A DNA stretch of 64,000 nucleotides from Progne subis subis (Eukaryota > Chordata > Aves > Passeriformes > Hirundinidae). The position numbers were made by a program, and so were the translations under genes. The DNA lies in assembly GCA_022316685.1 (NCBI GenBank), contig JAKJHU010000038.1, positions 5,994,884 to 6,058,883 on the forward strand, given 5' to 3'. Numbering within the stretch: the first letter of the stretch is position 1; each line of letters begins with the position of its first letter. Below the pieces are notes generated by a model. The model searched no databases. It saw nothing but the letters and a program-made list of their open reading frames with translations, and was not told the DNA's origin. Shown here piece after piece: positions 1-12,900 of the stretch.

Positions 1-1599
1 GTTGGGCAGAGAGGGCAGCGCTGGGAGATGCTCCAGCCAGTGCAGCCAGAGACAGACAAGCTTCACCCAGTGCTGCTGTGAGTGGGGCAACTCCTTGCTT
101 AACTCCCTCCCAAGCAACAACTGAGCAACGGCAACTGGAGGGTGGGCAGCTCATCACAGCCAGAGTCCTCCCTGATCACAAGGCAGGCTAGGAGACCCTC
201 AGGGAAAATAATTTGGGAGAAGCTTGAGCTCCCAAGGCAACCTACCCTCAGTTTCTGATTTATGGGCAGGGGGTGCTTGAATGGATGAACTGGATGGGCC
301 CGGAGCCAGCTGTGGGCAGCCTCAACAGCAGTGGGGTCCATGTTTGGGGAAGCCAAAGCCACAATGTGCAGCCCCCAAGCAGCATCTGGGTGTTCCTGCC
401 CTGCCTCGACATCGTCAGCCCTGGGACACCCCCATCAGGGCTGGCATGCTGGCATGAACAGCTGCAGGCGTGGGTAGCGCTGCTGCTGAGCACAGCTGGC
501 ACAGCTGGAATGTCATCTCACAGCCAAGGGGACATGCCAAGAGCTGTGCCACGCTGGAAAGGCAGTGTGCAGAAGGACATAGCCTTGTTGTGGTATGCAG
601 GGAGGATGAGAGCCTCATCCAATTCCAAACAGCCACGACCCTGCACCAGGGAGGTCTCTTGTGCACTGGCATGAGAGTGGAAGGGTGATGAATGCTGCAA
701 GGCTGAAGGCCAACCCAGCAGTGTCAGCAGGCCCATCACCAGGTTCTTCAGACACCTCCGGAGAAATGCAGCCTGCAAGTAAGTCCCAGTGCAGGGCACA
801 GGAAATGCTGGCACTCCAGGAGTACCCACTCTGGGGCAGCAGGGCTGGTACCCAGGCATCCCACTCCTCCATCCCATCTCTGGTCCTGAGGGATGGGAGT
901 TTGCCCAGCCAGTGGAGCATGCGGATCTGCCCTGAGAGATATCATTCAGCTGCTCCCTCATGCTCAGCTGTGCCCGCAGGCCCCACCCTGCCCTGACCCC
1001 TGCAGTCATTGGCACCTGGGGCTGGTCAGGCACCCTGTGGCTCCTCCTGGCCCCCACTGCTCCTCCTGTCCCATTTGCAGTACTTCACCAAGGCAGCCCC
1101 TGCTTCCCATTTGGCTTTCCTAAAAACAACAGAGCCGTAAACTGCCGGCAGAGCTGCCTCAACACAGCAATAGGGCTGAGGTTTTAAATGCACCCAAGTC
1201 AGGAGGCTGGGAGTTATGGTTCCCCAGACAGCCATAGCTCAGCTGCATGGTGCCCATGATGGTCCTGCGCGTGCACAGCCATGTGCCACGGGCAAGGGGC
1301 AGAGTTAGTGTTACCATGGGAACCATCACTCCCCATTTTCCAACATTTGTGTGATTAAAACCTCAGCCTTAGTGCCACAGCTCCACTGATGGCATATATG
1401 GTGGGGGCATCCTGCCTGCCCTCCCCAGGCTGCTGGGCAAAGGGGCTGGGAGCCTGGGAATGCCCCTGCCCCTTGCTGGCTGGTGGAGATGTGGTGGAAG
1501 GACTGGGTCTGCAAGGTGAGTGGGAAGCTGGAGACGGTCACTGGGAACGGGGCCCTGGACTGAGTACACCATAGGCACAGCACACATCTGGCCACCCAG

Positions 1600-3260
1600 C
1601 ACACTGGCCATGAGTGCTGACAGCAAGTCAGGCGCCCACCTGGCTGTAGAGCACATGGCAAACACGGCACATGCACTGTCCCAGGGACTGAGGAACTGGT
1701 GCCTTCAGCACCCTGTGTGCCCCAAACCCCAGGCGTGCTGCTGGCACCAAGAGAATGTTGCAAACTCCAAACATCCCACTGGTCTTCATCTGCAGCATAC
1801 TGCAAATAGGGAAAACATCCAACTGCCAAGCATCCTGGAAACGTCGAACCCAAAGGTGAGCTGGGGCATTGTAAACATGTCACCATCAGGCACCAAGCAC
1901 CAGCTCCCTGCAAACTGGCAGCTGATGTTGAGCACGGAGGGCATCGCTGGCACCACATGTGCCACAGACACTGAAAACTGAGCTGTGAACATGGGATGCA
2001 TGACAAACTGTGAGTTCTGAGTGCACTGGAGTGAGCCTCAACAAGGACAGTGCAGGCTGGTGGCGCTGCTAATGCGAGAGCTGGTGCTAGCAGTGCGCAC
2101 AGACTGTGCAGCTGCTCCAAAGCGGGCCAGTATCCAACACCAAGCACAGGCTGGGTAGCAGGAACACCACTAACACTGTGCATCAAGCTCTGTAAATGGC
2201 AAAAGCATCAGGAACCTTGTGCTGACCACATCATGGGCTGCACTTACAGAGCACGCTGTGAGTGAGCAGCGCATTGGGCACCGGGGCGGGATGCAGGGCA
2301 AGCGCTCACACCTCCAGGAGCGAGCGGGAATGGACGGGCAGCGGGAGCATGCTGTGGGCACCAAGGCTGAGCACTGTGAGCACTGCACATGCACTGGTGC
2401 TGGGCACCAACCACAGCGGCAGCAGTCTGCTGTGGACTGGACACTCATCACCCCACAGGAATCAAAATACTGAGCACACATCAGAGAGCCGGCTGGTGTG
2501 AGCCGCAAATGCCAAGTCGAACAGACGCAGGGCACACCTTGAATGGAGAGATTGCTGAGCACTTGGCAAACACAAAACCACAGCTGACACCAGATACTGA
2601 AGGTGCTGCAAACATCATCAGCGGCGGGGTGCACACCCTGAACACACTGTGTATGTCAGCGCTACTGACACTGAGTGTAGGGGCTGTGTAAATAACAATG
2701 ATGCCACAGGTATTAAGTGCTGAGCACTCTGCAATTATCAAGCAAACTGTGAGCATCAAACGCTGCATACACCATGACTGTAAACACACTGCAGGCACCA
2801 ATTTGACAAATACACTCCTGATAACAAGCATGTGGCTGGTGCTGGGTGCACTGAAAAGAGCGTGTGAGTGTGGGTACAGAGTGCCATGGGCGATTGCAAA
2901 CACCAAATCTGGAGCAGGCACTGGGAATGCTGCACACATCAGCTTGGGCATTGTGTGCATTGCAAATACCCAATATAGCATTGGCACTGAATGCCAACCA
3001 AATCCTTCACTAGTTCCTAGCTATGTGCTGTGCTACAAGAAATGTGCCAAGTCACCCCCCTCTGAACGCATTGCAAACACCAAGCAGATGCAGACACCAC
3101 TCAGTCTCACGCTGACCATTGAGAACTGGTCATGCTGCAGCCAGCCATCTTCCTGAGCCAGACTCAAAGCCCACTGAAAGAAGCAGCTTAGCCAGGTGCA
3201 GCAAACACCAGAGTTGGTGGCACCTAGCTGACACACCACATGTCACAAACCCACCCCGTG
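1600..3260. repeat. Degenerate satellite-like tract
   Basis: A loose consensus recurs many times: a GCAAAC(A/T)CCAA-like core followed by GCACTG or GGGCAC-type words. Cores are readable near 1658, 1760, 1801, 1871, 1910, 2503, 2566, 2607, 2788, 2894, 2961, 3070 and 3205. Intervals cluster near 39-42 and 63-70 bases, suggesting a unit of roughly 35-40 bases or its double. The copies are too diverged to align exactly by eye and carry no coherent reading frame. This looks like an old minisatellite or satellite array; family identity is unknown. Confidence 0.45.
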
Positions 3261-4581
3261 TGGGCAGCTCAGCCTGGAGGCTGCCAGCCCTGTGGTTCCT
3301 CCACACCAGGGTGCATGGGGTCCTGCATGTCTCTTGGGGAGTGACAGCCATGCAGTAGTGCCAACAGTGCAGAGTGTGCTGGTGTGCTCAGGGCCTGTTA
3401 TTTCATTTTCACTTGTCCCATCCCATTAGCACAGCTGTCTGCCACCAGAGAAGGGAAAATTGATGCTAAACGGGATATCAATTTATCATGGAGTGTGTCA
3501 CCCGCCGCACGGCTCTGCCAGCCGAGCAGCAGAGACGCGCTGCACCAGCCAAGCAGCACCTGTAATTAACAGCTCGTCAGCCTCCCCCGAGCGCTGCAGC
3601 CTGGGCACCAGCTGGCGGGTGTGGTACCGGGAATCCCAGCTGCGGTGCCACCCTCCACCCCTGGCCGGGACCCCAGCATCACTCCTCAGGGACACGTGTG
3701 CCCACCTCCCAGCCAGGGAGAGAGGCACTTAGCAGGTTGCATGCGGGTGTGCCAGGGATGCCAGACTGAGGGATGGCTCAGAGAGCCAGCTTAGAGAGAG
3801 AGGTTTGCCCTCTGTCCCAGCCCTGCCTCGGCCTTTTTCACCCCTGCCCTGATCCTTTACTACTGAGGTGTCCCAGCACGAGGCAGAGCTGTAACTCATG
3901 TGATGATGGTGCCCGGTGAGTAACGAGCCGGAAGCCCAGCGCCCGGGCATGAGTTACGGCCGCTGCCTACGTTCAGTGAGACATCAATCCCGCCGGGTGG
4001 CGGGGACAGAAATGTAGAGTTCAGTGTGCCGGGAAGGGGCCGCAAGATGGGCCATCAATCCTGGGCAGGAGGGTGTGATGCCAGCGCAGGAAAGGCTGGA
4101 GGGCACCCACTGAGACAGCCTCTGACCACATCCCCATGTTTACCCCTGGTCCCCCTGGGTGCCCCCAGCCCCAGAAGAATGCAGGCTGTTGTGCCCGGTC
4201 CATGCTGCCCAGCTGAGGGGCCAAAGCAGGAAGGATGGGCCAGATGCGGCTTTCCCCAGCCCTGGGGATGCCAGTGGCCATACTGTGGGAACAGAAAGGA
4301 GGGAAGGGCCCACTGGGACAGCCTAGTACAGAGCCAGGAATGGGGTCCCAACCTGGTGCTAGAAAAATCTCTGGGTGTTTTTGCATGAGCAAGCTTTCCA
4401 TCCCTGCTACTCCAGGCTGCTCAGCTGGGCTCCCACCTCCCTTCAATGTCCCTGCCATACCGGGGTGCTGCAATCAATGACACAGCCCCTTCCTCACTGG
4501 AGATGGCAGGAGCAGGACCGAATCCCACCCAGCCTCAGCTGGGCACTACCACCCCTGCCCTGCCCCCTGCGTGCCTGAGTG

Positions 4582-4672
4582 GTGCAGCAGTGGCAGTGGC
4601 AGCGGCAGTGGCAGCAGCAGTGGCAGTGACAGCAGCAGTGCCAGCAGCAGTGGCAGCAGCAGGGGCAGTGGC
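4582..4672. repeat. GCAGTG/GCAGCA simple repeat
   Basis: About 90 bases of interleaved GGCAGT and GCAGCA units with few interruptions. It is a compound tri-/hexanucleotide microsatellite in non-coding DNA and sits directly left of an AT-rich island. Confidence 0.85.
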
Positions 4673-4719
4673 ATGGCGGGAGGGAGCAGGCAATCGGGCA
4701 GCCAGCTGAGCTGAGGCTG

Positions 4720-4985
4720 TTTGCAGCTTTGATGTTAAACACCCAGAGATGAAATGCATGGCCTGGGGCTGGGTCCCTTGCAGCCAGCCACCGGCCAGCC
4801 TCTGGCTGCGGAGCCGTGCCAGCGCTGGGGCCGATAATTGGATGCATGTTTCTTCCAATGAGTTTGTATCATTTTTATGTAAATTTGACATTTTCCTGAT
4901 GTTCTGTAATGTGCACAAAGCAAGTGCCGCTCCTGCCGTCGGCAAAGCCTATTTCCTTCCTGTCTGAAGTGCTGTGTTGATTTAA
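4720..4985. promoter_or_regulatory. AT-rich candidate conserved element
   Basis: An island of low GC content in GC-rich surroundings. It contains a CCGATAATTGG core, ATGCAT, a CCAATGAG word and a T-rich run around 4860-4900. Composition and intact homeodomain- and CCAAT-type words suggest a constrained enhancer in the ASIC intron, but no alignment was possible. Confidence 0.35.
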
Positions 4986-7164
4986 GGGCCTGCTAATACG
5001 CACAGCCGGGCCCCCCCGTGCACACGCACGTGCTCACACGTGGCTCGCTGGCTCCGATCTCCCTCCATCAGTCTCATGTGCTGCTCCCAAGTACCTCATG
5101 TCCAACCCAGGGCTGTCCTGCACTGGGACGGCATGGAGCTGGGCTCCCCAGGACAGCAAAACACCTTCTTTATCCAACTCCTGTGCCACCAAATCATGCT
5201 GCTTAGCTGTTTGGCTCATCCTGGTGGAGGTGAAGAGGTTCCTCCATGACCAGCGTGGAAGGAATGCCACCAGCAGGCCCTCAGGGCTCTTTTCATCTCC
5301 TATGGGAAGGTGGGAGGAGTTCAGAGCCCAGGAGCCAGAGCAGGAGGAAAGGAAACAGCAACCAAGAGGAGCCTTTCTGGCAGCACAGGGAGGTGCTGCC
5401 ACTTAACTGATTTCAGGGGACCTTGCAGTGGGAGCTTTGGACACTGCTGCTTGGGAGCTGCCAGAGGGGCCGGGGAGCCTCGGCCCACACATCCCATGGC
5501 ACTTCTGGGCAGGGTTCCACATGTGGAGCAGCTGTGGCACCAGGGGTGCCTTCCTTGGGGTGAGTGCACCCCTGCTCCCACATCCCTGGTTTCTCGTGCC
5601 GCACAGCGTTCCTAGGCTCTGTCTGTGGCGCAGGCGAGGGGGTTTCAAAGGCAGCGCAGCTATTTAAAGCCCTTATTGTTCGCGTCCTTGACACCGACAG
5701 CTACATCCTGCTGTCGTTCGATGTGAGCGCATCCTGGCCCGGCCAGCCAGAGGAAGGCAGCTAATGAAGAGCGAGTGCAAAGACGCCTCTTCTTTGTCCT
5801 GCTCACAAAGCAGCTTCCCAAACAGTCCCCCTCCGCCCTTCACTGAGCATCTATTTATAGTTCCCCTTCCCCAGGGTATGCCGGGAGTTTCCTCCAGACT
5901 GCGATGCCCTGGGATCCTGGGATCCCTTCAATGGGCCACGGGGATGAAGGCTTTGTGACCCCTCAGCCCTGAGAGCTGATTTGCTATCCTTGCAAGGTCC
6001 TATCCTTGCATGCTCCCCTTCCAGGGGCAGCCATGAGCACAGCTGGGTCAGCCAGGGCCAGGGAGAGAGTGGGCTTCCCACAGGGTCATCTCCCTACCCA
6101 GCCTTGGCAGCCAGTGCTCCTGGGGAAGCTTCTCCATCTGGGCAGCATAGCTGCCTCTCTCCTCTTCACTCCTGTAGGCAAGCACACATCTGCTTGCTGC
6201 TGCCGCTCCCCTGCCTGCCTCAGGCACAGGGCTGTGCAGCTGTGGGATGCAGCGGAGGGCTGAGAACCCCATCTGAACCCTCCATGACCGGGGCAGCCTG
6301 TCTCCTGGCCCCCCATCACAGCGGGCATCTGCCGTACCCCCGTGCCAGGTGCTGCTCTCTCGAGCGAGAGGCTTTGACAGGAAATTAAAGATTAATGTTC
6401 CCCGTGGCACCTGTGCCAGCGGCGCCCATGGCGCTGAGGATGTGCCCAGCATGGCAACCTGGGGGGCAGGGGGCAGTGTGCAGGTCGGGGTGCCTGGGGC
6501 ACTTGACCAGAGAGCAGAGGGGCTATGCAGGGGGCAGAGGTGGGATGAGGAGGGAAAGGATGTATTCCCTGTGCGCTCTCACTGCACCGGGCATCCAGAG
6601 CCAGGCAGCGAAATGCCCCTCTGCAGGCAGGGCAGCGTGGGGGTTGAAGGGGCTAGAGAGGCAAATTCTGTGCAGAGCCCTCAGTCCCTTCTCTACCTCC
6701 TTCAGAGTGGGGAGCCACCAGTCCCTCGAGGGGACGCCTCAGGGCAGGCCAGGGGATCCAGCATGTGGCTAACTGGCCACCTGGCACAGTGAGCTGGGCC
6801 ATGCAGCTGAGCAGGCAGCACGATGCCAGGAGCATTTCCTCCCTCCCACTGGGAGGGGATTAAGCTCAGCCAAGCTCTGGCTGGCAGTGGCCATGTCCAC
6901 ACAGCTGCATGTGTGGCTGCAGCTGCCTCCTCCACTCCCAGTGCAGCTGGGTATTGCATCCTGCTGCAACCACCGCCTGCTCCTGGGGCACAGCCCCCCT
7001 GCTCCCAGGGCACAGGTCTGTGCTGGATCCCATTGTGCCCTGTACCAAGTCCCACGGGCACACAGTGAGACCCACGAGGGGTGGTGGCACCTGTTCCCCC
7101 TGGACATGCATGTACCACAACCACGGGTCTCTCCCCGCAAACACCGGGCACCTTGGTGTGCAGG

Positions 7165-7362
7165 GCCACGTTTTTGTGAAATATGGCCCCTATAAATCCC
7201 GTCGTGTGCATGCCATAATTCTCAATATATTTTCAAATATAGTTCAATTATTTTTCCCATATATCATGGGGAAATTGCATTGGCGAGTGGCGGCACTAAG
7301 CAGGGAGCGCGTGGCGGGGCGGCATTAATAGGATTGTGCATGGTATTATGCATGAGGTCGTT
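7165..7362. promoter_or_regulatory. AT-rich candidate enhancer
   Basis: A sharply bounded AT-rich block. It holds TATAAAT, CATAATT, CAATATATTTTC, CAATTATTTTT, CATATATCATGGGG and, in its right part, GGCATTAATAGG and ATTATGCATGAGG, which are homeodomain- and POU-like words. It has no open frame and no transposon features. Its compact form within GC-rich sequence is typical of conserved non-coding elements near developmental or neural genes. The call is inference from composition. Confidence 0.42.
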
Positions 7363-7914
7363 CAGGACACAGTGGGGAACCTCCCGTGCTCCAGAGAGAC
7401 GGGAAGGAATAAATCAGGCTATTAGCCCAGCACCTTGCTCAGGTCTGCAGGGGATTAATCTCTACAGTGTGTAGAGATCCCAGCTGGGCTGTCTCCCTGG
7501 GAAGTCTCCCTGGGCTGTTCTCAGAAGCTCTGTCCCACTCTCTGCCCGTGTCTGCCCACAGCACCAGGGTGCAGAGGCAGTGCTGAACATACCAGAGTCT
7601 CCAAAGTGGATGTGACGTGTCTCTGGGGAGCGGTTTACCATGCTTGCATGCAAGGGAGTCCCTGGGCCATGTGGAGAGACTTATGTGACACTCTGGGAAA
7701 CCCCCAGGTATCTTGGGACTTCTCTGGAAAAGCCTCATCCTTGGCTTGAGCTTGCAGCCCTTGCTGCAGCCCTGTGTGAGGCCCTAGCAGCTTTGTGCCT
7801 CACGCGGCAGGTGGGCAGCATGGGGTGCCGTTGCCGTACCTCGCCATGAAACAGCAGCTTGGCCAGCGGTACCTGGAGAGCAGCGGCAGCCTTCAGGACA
7901 GGCGCCTATAATCA

Positions 7915-7972
7915 GCCAGGACAGTCACATTTCCTTCAGCTCTCCATGAATATTTATGCAATTTGCGCAGAG
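7915..7972. promoter_or_regulatory. Short AT-rich POU/homeodomain-like cluster
   Basis: The stretch around 7945-7966 reads TGAATATTTATGCAATTTGC, which packs overlapping octamer-like words (TATGCAAT, ATTTGC) into 20 bases. It sits between GC-rich flanks and is a candidate small enhancer core. Confidence 0.3.
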
Positions 7973-8654
7973 CTGCCGGAGCCGATCTACTGAGCCAGAG
8001 GGGAGACAGCAGCCTGGGCCCCCAGCTTCCCCTGGGTCCCATGGCAGCTCCCTGGGGATGGCTCCTCTTGGCTGTGCTGCTGCACACACCTCCAGGACAC
8101 CTCTGCAAGCAGTGAGATGGGAAGGGAGGGTCCTGGGAGCAGTGACCTTGGGAATGGATGTAAGGGATGTCCAAGGTGGGGCTGGATACCGCTGTGCTGG
8201 GTTTGCAGATGGACTATCTGAATTAGCCACTAGCCCCATGAGCAGCATCAAAAGCAGGTCCTGGAAACTGGGCTTGTGGACTACTCACCTCCTGCCTGTC
8301 CACCTCGGAGAGCCTGGAAGCATTAGCACCACATGGTCTGCTGCCAGCTGAGAGGGAGCCCGGCATGCAAGCAACAGAACTCGGTTGTATCTCACTGAAG
8401 TTACTACAGTGGCCAGATATCCAGCCTCTACTCTGGTAGCACGCAGGATATTCATTCTCGTGCATAGGGCTTGGCCCGTTGAGAGCAATGAAGAGGTTCC
8501 TGGTGCTTGGGTGGGTCCTTGGGAATGCCTGGCCCTGCGGTGGGTGCCCCACAGCAGGCAGGGAGGTGAAGGACCTGCAGGGCCAGGGCATGGATGCTCC
8601 CCAGCAGCAATGGAGCTGGCAGTGCCAGAGCAAGCAGCGAGTGCAGGTGAGGTT

Positions 8655-8785
8655 TACAGTAAAGGGAAAAACAAATTATTAATCATGAGAGCAGCCCCAG
8701 CCGGGCTGTCAGGGCCGCATGGGCTCATGAATATTCAGCATCGGGCTGAGCACTAAATCTCATTTAAATGTCAGGGACCATTAGG
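8655..8785. promoter_or_regulatory. AT-rich candidate element with ATTA cores
   Basis: This contains CAAATTATTAATCATGAG, CTCATGAATATTCAG and ATCTCATTTAAATGTC. Palindromic ATTAAT and ATTTAAAT words and the drop in GC set it apart from its flanks. No coding potential was seen. Confidence 0.37.
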
Positions 8786-11039
8786 CAGACAGTGAGGGGG
8801 CTGGGATGGCAGCTCCCCACTCTGTGCCAAGCCCTGCATCAGACGGAGGGGCTGGGACTGGGGTGCTGGCACCCTGCTGGCATGGCTGGGCAGGGGCCAC
8901 GCTAGTGCCCCATGTGCCCTTAGTCCAGCACCTGGGCGCTCCTTGAGGGTGTCTGAGACCCCCTGACATCCTCTGCCAACCCGGAATATCTTCTGATTCT
9001 TGATGTGGGCTGAAAATCCACACCGAGCACCCTACAGCTGCAGACACTGTGAACTGCATGCTCTGCTCCCTCCTGGCAGAGGAACAAACCCTAAAGGATC
9101 ACCAACCCAGCCAGGTTCAACCTGGCAGGACAGTTTCCTGGCATCCCAGCCAATCCTCCTTACTCCTCAAAGCATACACAGGATCAGCTCCATGTTCTTC
9201 CCTGGACGCAGAGCTGGTGGGTGCTGGAGGGATGTCAGAGCGGCATCCAGAGGGATGTCTGGCAGGACTGAGGCCATGCCAGGGAGGTGCAGGCAGCACA
9301 CTCAGGGCTCTGCACACTTGAAATTCTCCTTTGGAGACCATTCTTTGTCAGTGCCTGGGCACCATCCCTCTCGAACCACCGGCCATCCATACTTAGGGTG
9401 GTTGGTGGCTCCCAGTGGCACCCGCAGAAGTGGCAATGGCAGGAGGCAGCAGCAGGCAGCAGGAAGGAGCAAGCACGCCTGGGCACTGCCTCCCTGCGCT
9501 GGCACTCACACTCTCTCCAGCTCAGCAGGGGCCTGGCAATTACACGGATACATTTAAGCTCTTAATCCTACTGAAGATTATTCCAAGGTCGGGGCACTAG
9601 ATAGGTCCCCATGCGCTGCCAGGCTGAGATGCATCCCTGCTGCCATCTGCTGGGATAGCCCAGCTGAGGGGATGCTGGCACCCTGGCACACAGTGGCTCT
9701 TCCCATGCCTGGGCCACCAGCATCCCTCCATCCATGGAACTGGTCAAAGTCTTGAGCCTGCTGGCGTCTCCTGAAGGCTGGAGGCTGGTGCAAGTGACCC
9801 TGCTTGCAGGCTCTCCCAGGTACCAGGGGCCAGCCACTGGCACCTCCCCTGGCCCTCCAAGCTCCCAGCTCCATCAGCTATCTGATTTTGTCTCATGGTG
9901 CTCCATGGGAAGCATAGGTGGCCTGAAGAAGAGGTATCTCCAGCAGGGCGCAGGAAATATCTTGGACTTGTAATGGATACGGCTGGGGATCCAGAGCTTC
10001 TGTATGCTCACCCACAGTAATACAGAAGCTCAGAGCTGCAGAACGGTGCCTTACCTGGGTCTGAAGAACCTTGGTAACCAAAGAGAGGGCTCACAAGTTC
10101 TAAAACTTTTATAATTGCTGGCACTAGCCAGTGATGATCTAAGAGCAACAAGTGGCTCAAAGATGATGCAAACCAACCTGGTAGCAGATCTGAAGCCCAC
10201 TGCAGAGCGGGGCCATTAACTGCAGCAGCTCACCACTGGACCATGCTGGGGTCTCCCCCAGACTCCTCCAGATGAGTGGGTATGCTTTATGGGGCCACTG
10301 CCCCAGCCCGAGGTGGGTAGTGTGATTATAATTGAAAGGAGGGAAGGTGCCCAAGACAGGCAATAGGTACTCGGCCTGGGCGGTGGCTCACGGAATTCCC
10401 CCTCCTGCCCTCTGCGTTGCTCATTGGAAATCAGCACCCACTCCTCAGCGCGAACCTCTGTCCTGCCCTGCCCGCTGCTGACAGATGATGGAGCCCTGCA
10501 GGACCTGGCATTTCCTCCCTGGGAAGATGTGTACATACTGCAATCCATCACTGTCCCGTCTCCTGCGGCAGGCCAGCTGGCTGGGGACAGGGCTCTGGGA
10601 TGGGGTGTGGTGTCTGGCCTTACCAGCTGGAGACAGTGGCACTCCTTGGGGCCAGTCCCAGGAGACAGGGAGAGGATGATGCACACTGCATGTTTGAGTG
10701 CTGAGTGCAACCACACTGCACCATTTGGACCCACAACTGCCATCAGGCTCACCCTGCTGGGCAGGAGCAGCATTTTGTCCGATCTTCACCTCCAGAATCC
10801 CCTCAGCAAGATGCTTCTCCAGCTCAGCACTCAGTCCCTCCTGCTGCGGGGTGTGCTGGTGACCAGGGCTGGGCTGTCCTGCTGTCCCCTCCTGGCAGTG
10901 CAGCCATCCCACACGGCGCACACAGCCACCTGCACCGCACGGCACCACGCGCTGCACCTCCTTCTCTCACACCCCCAGCCCTGTGGAGGTGCCTGCGCCC
11001 CAAACCCCTGCATCTCCTCCTACTACGGGTTGGGAAGGT

Positions 11040-11100
11040 AAAAGAAAATATTAATGATTATTAGGAAGAGCTAAAGCAGAATTGCAAATGTTATTTCTCT
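11040..11100. promoter_or_regulatory. Small AT-rich island
   Basis: The sequence AAATATTAATGATTATTAGG lies in GC-rich surroundings immediately left of the GATG/GATA microsatellite. It is a weak candidate regulatory element on composition only. Confidence 0.25.
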
Positions 11101-11102
11101 GG

Positions 11103-11150
11103 TAGATGGATGATAGCAGGATGGATGATAGATAGCTGGATGGATGGATC
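11103..11150. repeat. GATG/GATA tetranucleotide repeat
   Basis: About 48 bases of GATGGATG and GATAGATAG units with interruptions. This is a simple repeat. Confidence 0.8.
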
Positions 11151-11259
11151 TCTTTCCCTCCAAGCTGTAACCCCCCTTCCAATCGCTCCCTCCGGAGCGC
11201 TGCTGTCACCTTGTCTCTGCTCAGAAGGGCTTTTACTGGCTCACTGGGGGATGCACGAG

Positions 11260-11500
11260 AACAGGTTATTAATACATGGAGAGGGGGATGGAATCCATTT
11301 GACTTGAAAATAGCTGAGAAACTGAACGGCACTTCTAAAATCTGCTTTTAATCAGAAGGAAAAGAAGAGAAGTTTTAACAATTAGGGAGTAATGAAGAGC
11401 TTTGGGAAAAAAAAAAAAAAAAAAGCTCTCTGAAGATTAGCTAAGATTTTTACAGCACTTCAAGCATTTAAAGAGCTATGCTGGTATTGAGCAAAATGAT
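11260..11500. promoter_or_regulatory. AT-rich candidate element with internal poly(A)
   Basis: About 240 bases of AT-rich sequence containing GGTTATTAATACATGG, CTTTTAATCAG, AACAATTAGGG and GCATTTAAAGAGC, with an 18-base A run at 11407-11424. The A run could suggest a retroposon tail, but no flanking target-site duplication or SINE body was recognised, so a conserved non-coding element is the better guess. Confidence 0.33.
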
Positions 11501-12124
11501 GCAAATATTCCATGTGAAAATCAGAGGTGGTGGGATTGACGGCGAGTGCCAGAGCCTGGATGTCCACAGGCAGGCACAGTACCGCTCTGCTGTAAGCAGC
11601 GATGCTGTGCTGTCTGCAGAGCAGGGCAGGGCAGGGCAGCAGGTGACAGCAGCAGGGCTCACCTGTGCCACTGTCCGTGAGAGGAAACGGGAGCATGGCC
11701 AGGAGGGAGCTCCAGCTTGGCCGTGGATGGAGACCCATGGTGGAGTGCAGCCACCACGGCAAGGCTGCAGCCATCGTTTCCCCTCCAAGCCCTTGGCAAG
11801 AGAAGGAGGGGGTGGTCCCCCATGGGTTTGGTTTTTGTGGGTCCAAGGATGCCCAGCAGATGGTCATGAGCAGGGACTGCTGACGGTGCATCCCTGAAGG
11901 AGAGCACATGGAAAATCTTCCTGAGGTGCTCCCTGAGGCTCAGAGAGAGAACGGGCAGCCGTGACACCGGCATCCCCTGCCCTGAGCCAAGCCCTGGCCT
12001 CCACCAAGCGGGGAAGCCGCTAGCCAGCCCGTCCGTCCCAGCCGAGCTGGCGGCTGCTCCTTCCCAGTACCTGCCAAGGGCCCATCACCAGGAGGTGAGC
12101 GTGGGGGCTGCACAGCCATGCACA

Positions 12125-12375
12125 GCAGCAGCTGGGTAATTTTCATGCTAAGTGAAAAGTAAAGTGCACAGACTCTTTATTAGAGCGAGCACGGTGCGGG
12201 GAACAATGAAGGCAGTGATGATCGTTAACTTTCTAATCGGAGGAGAAAAGTCCTCAATGCAATTTTTATGGTAATAACATCGACACTAAAGATAATTGCT
12301 CCCCGCGTCGCGCTTAGCGCCAGGAAACTGTTTGGGAAAAAAACATTAATTTGCAGGAACTGAGCCAAAGTTTCC
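12125..12375. promoter_or_regulatory. Candidate conserved element, about 250 bases
   Basis: One of the strongest islands. It contains GGGTAATTTTCATGC, GATCGTTAACTTTC, GCAATTTTTATGG, AATAACATCG, AAGATAATTGC and ACATTAATTTGC, alternating with CpG-bearing words (CCCCGCGTCGCGC near 12300). The mixture of intact CpGs and AT-rich homeodomain or MEF2-like words argues for selective constraint rather than decayed repeat sequence. Confidence 0.42.
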
Positions 12376-12764
12376 TTAAGGCAGCTGTTCCCTGTGCCAC
12401 CCTGTCACCAGCCCGTGCCAACGCCAGCCGCTGGCCGACCCCTTGCCCTTCCCTCTGCCTGCGGTGACACCCCTCATCCCTTGTGCCAGCCAGGCTGGGT
12501 TTGCACCATGCTGGTGCTGTCTTTCACAGCATCGGTTCCCGGGGCCCAGCTCAGCAGGAAATGCTGGAGACGGTGCAGCCCACCTCTGCGGTGGTGGAAG
12601 AGGGCCAGAAACATTTTTGGGTGATGTGAGAGAGCAGCGCTCATGCTGCAGTAAAGGGGATGGGCAGGGCTGCCCCATGTGCCGGGACCACCGTGAGCAG
12701 GGAGGAATGGGAGCTCGCTCTCCCTGGGGAATAATAAGCACAGGAGAAATTACAGCCAGGTGAC

Positions 12765-12900
12765 ATTTTAACGAGCTGGCGTCCTGTGTGGCATTAATAT
12801 TCCAGGGGCTGCAATTCCCTCGTGGGTGTTTGAGAGATGAAAAAAAAAAAATCCCAGCCCAGTAAAATCAAATAAATAAATCTCTGCCTAAGCGTGGCGT
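12765..12900. promoter_or_regulatory. AT-rich candidate element
   Basis: This contains GGCATTAATATTCCAGGGG, a run of about 11-12 A and AAATCAAATAAATAAATC. It is bounded on both sides by GC-rich sequence and has no coding potential. Confidence 0.33.

Noticed and set aside
11260..11500. Retroposon (SINE) suggested by the 18-base A run
   Set aside because: No RNA polymerase III promoter boxes, tRNA-like body or flanking target-site duplication were visible.
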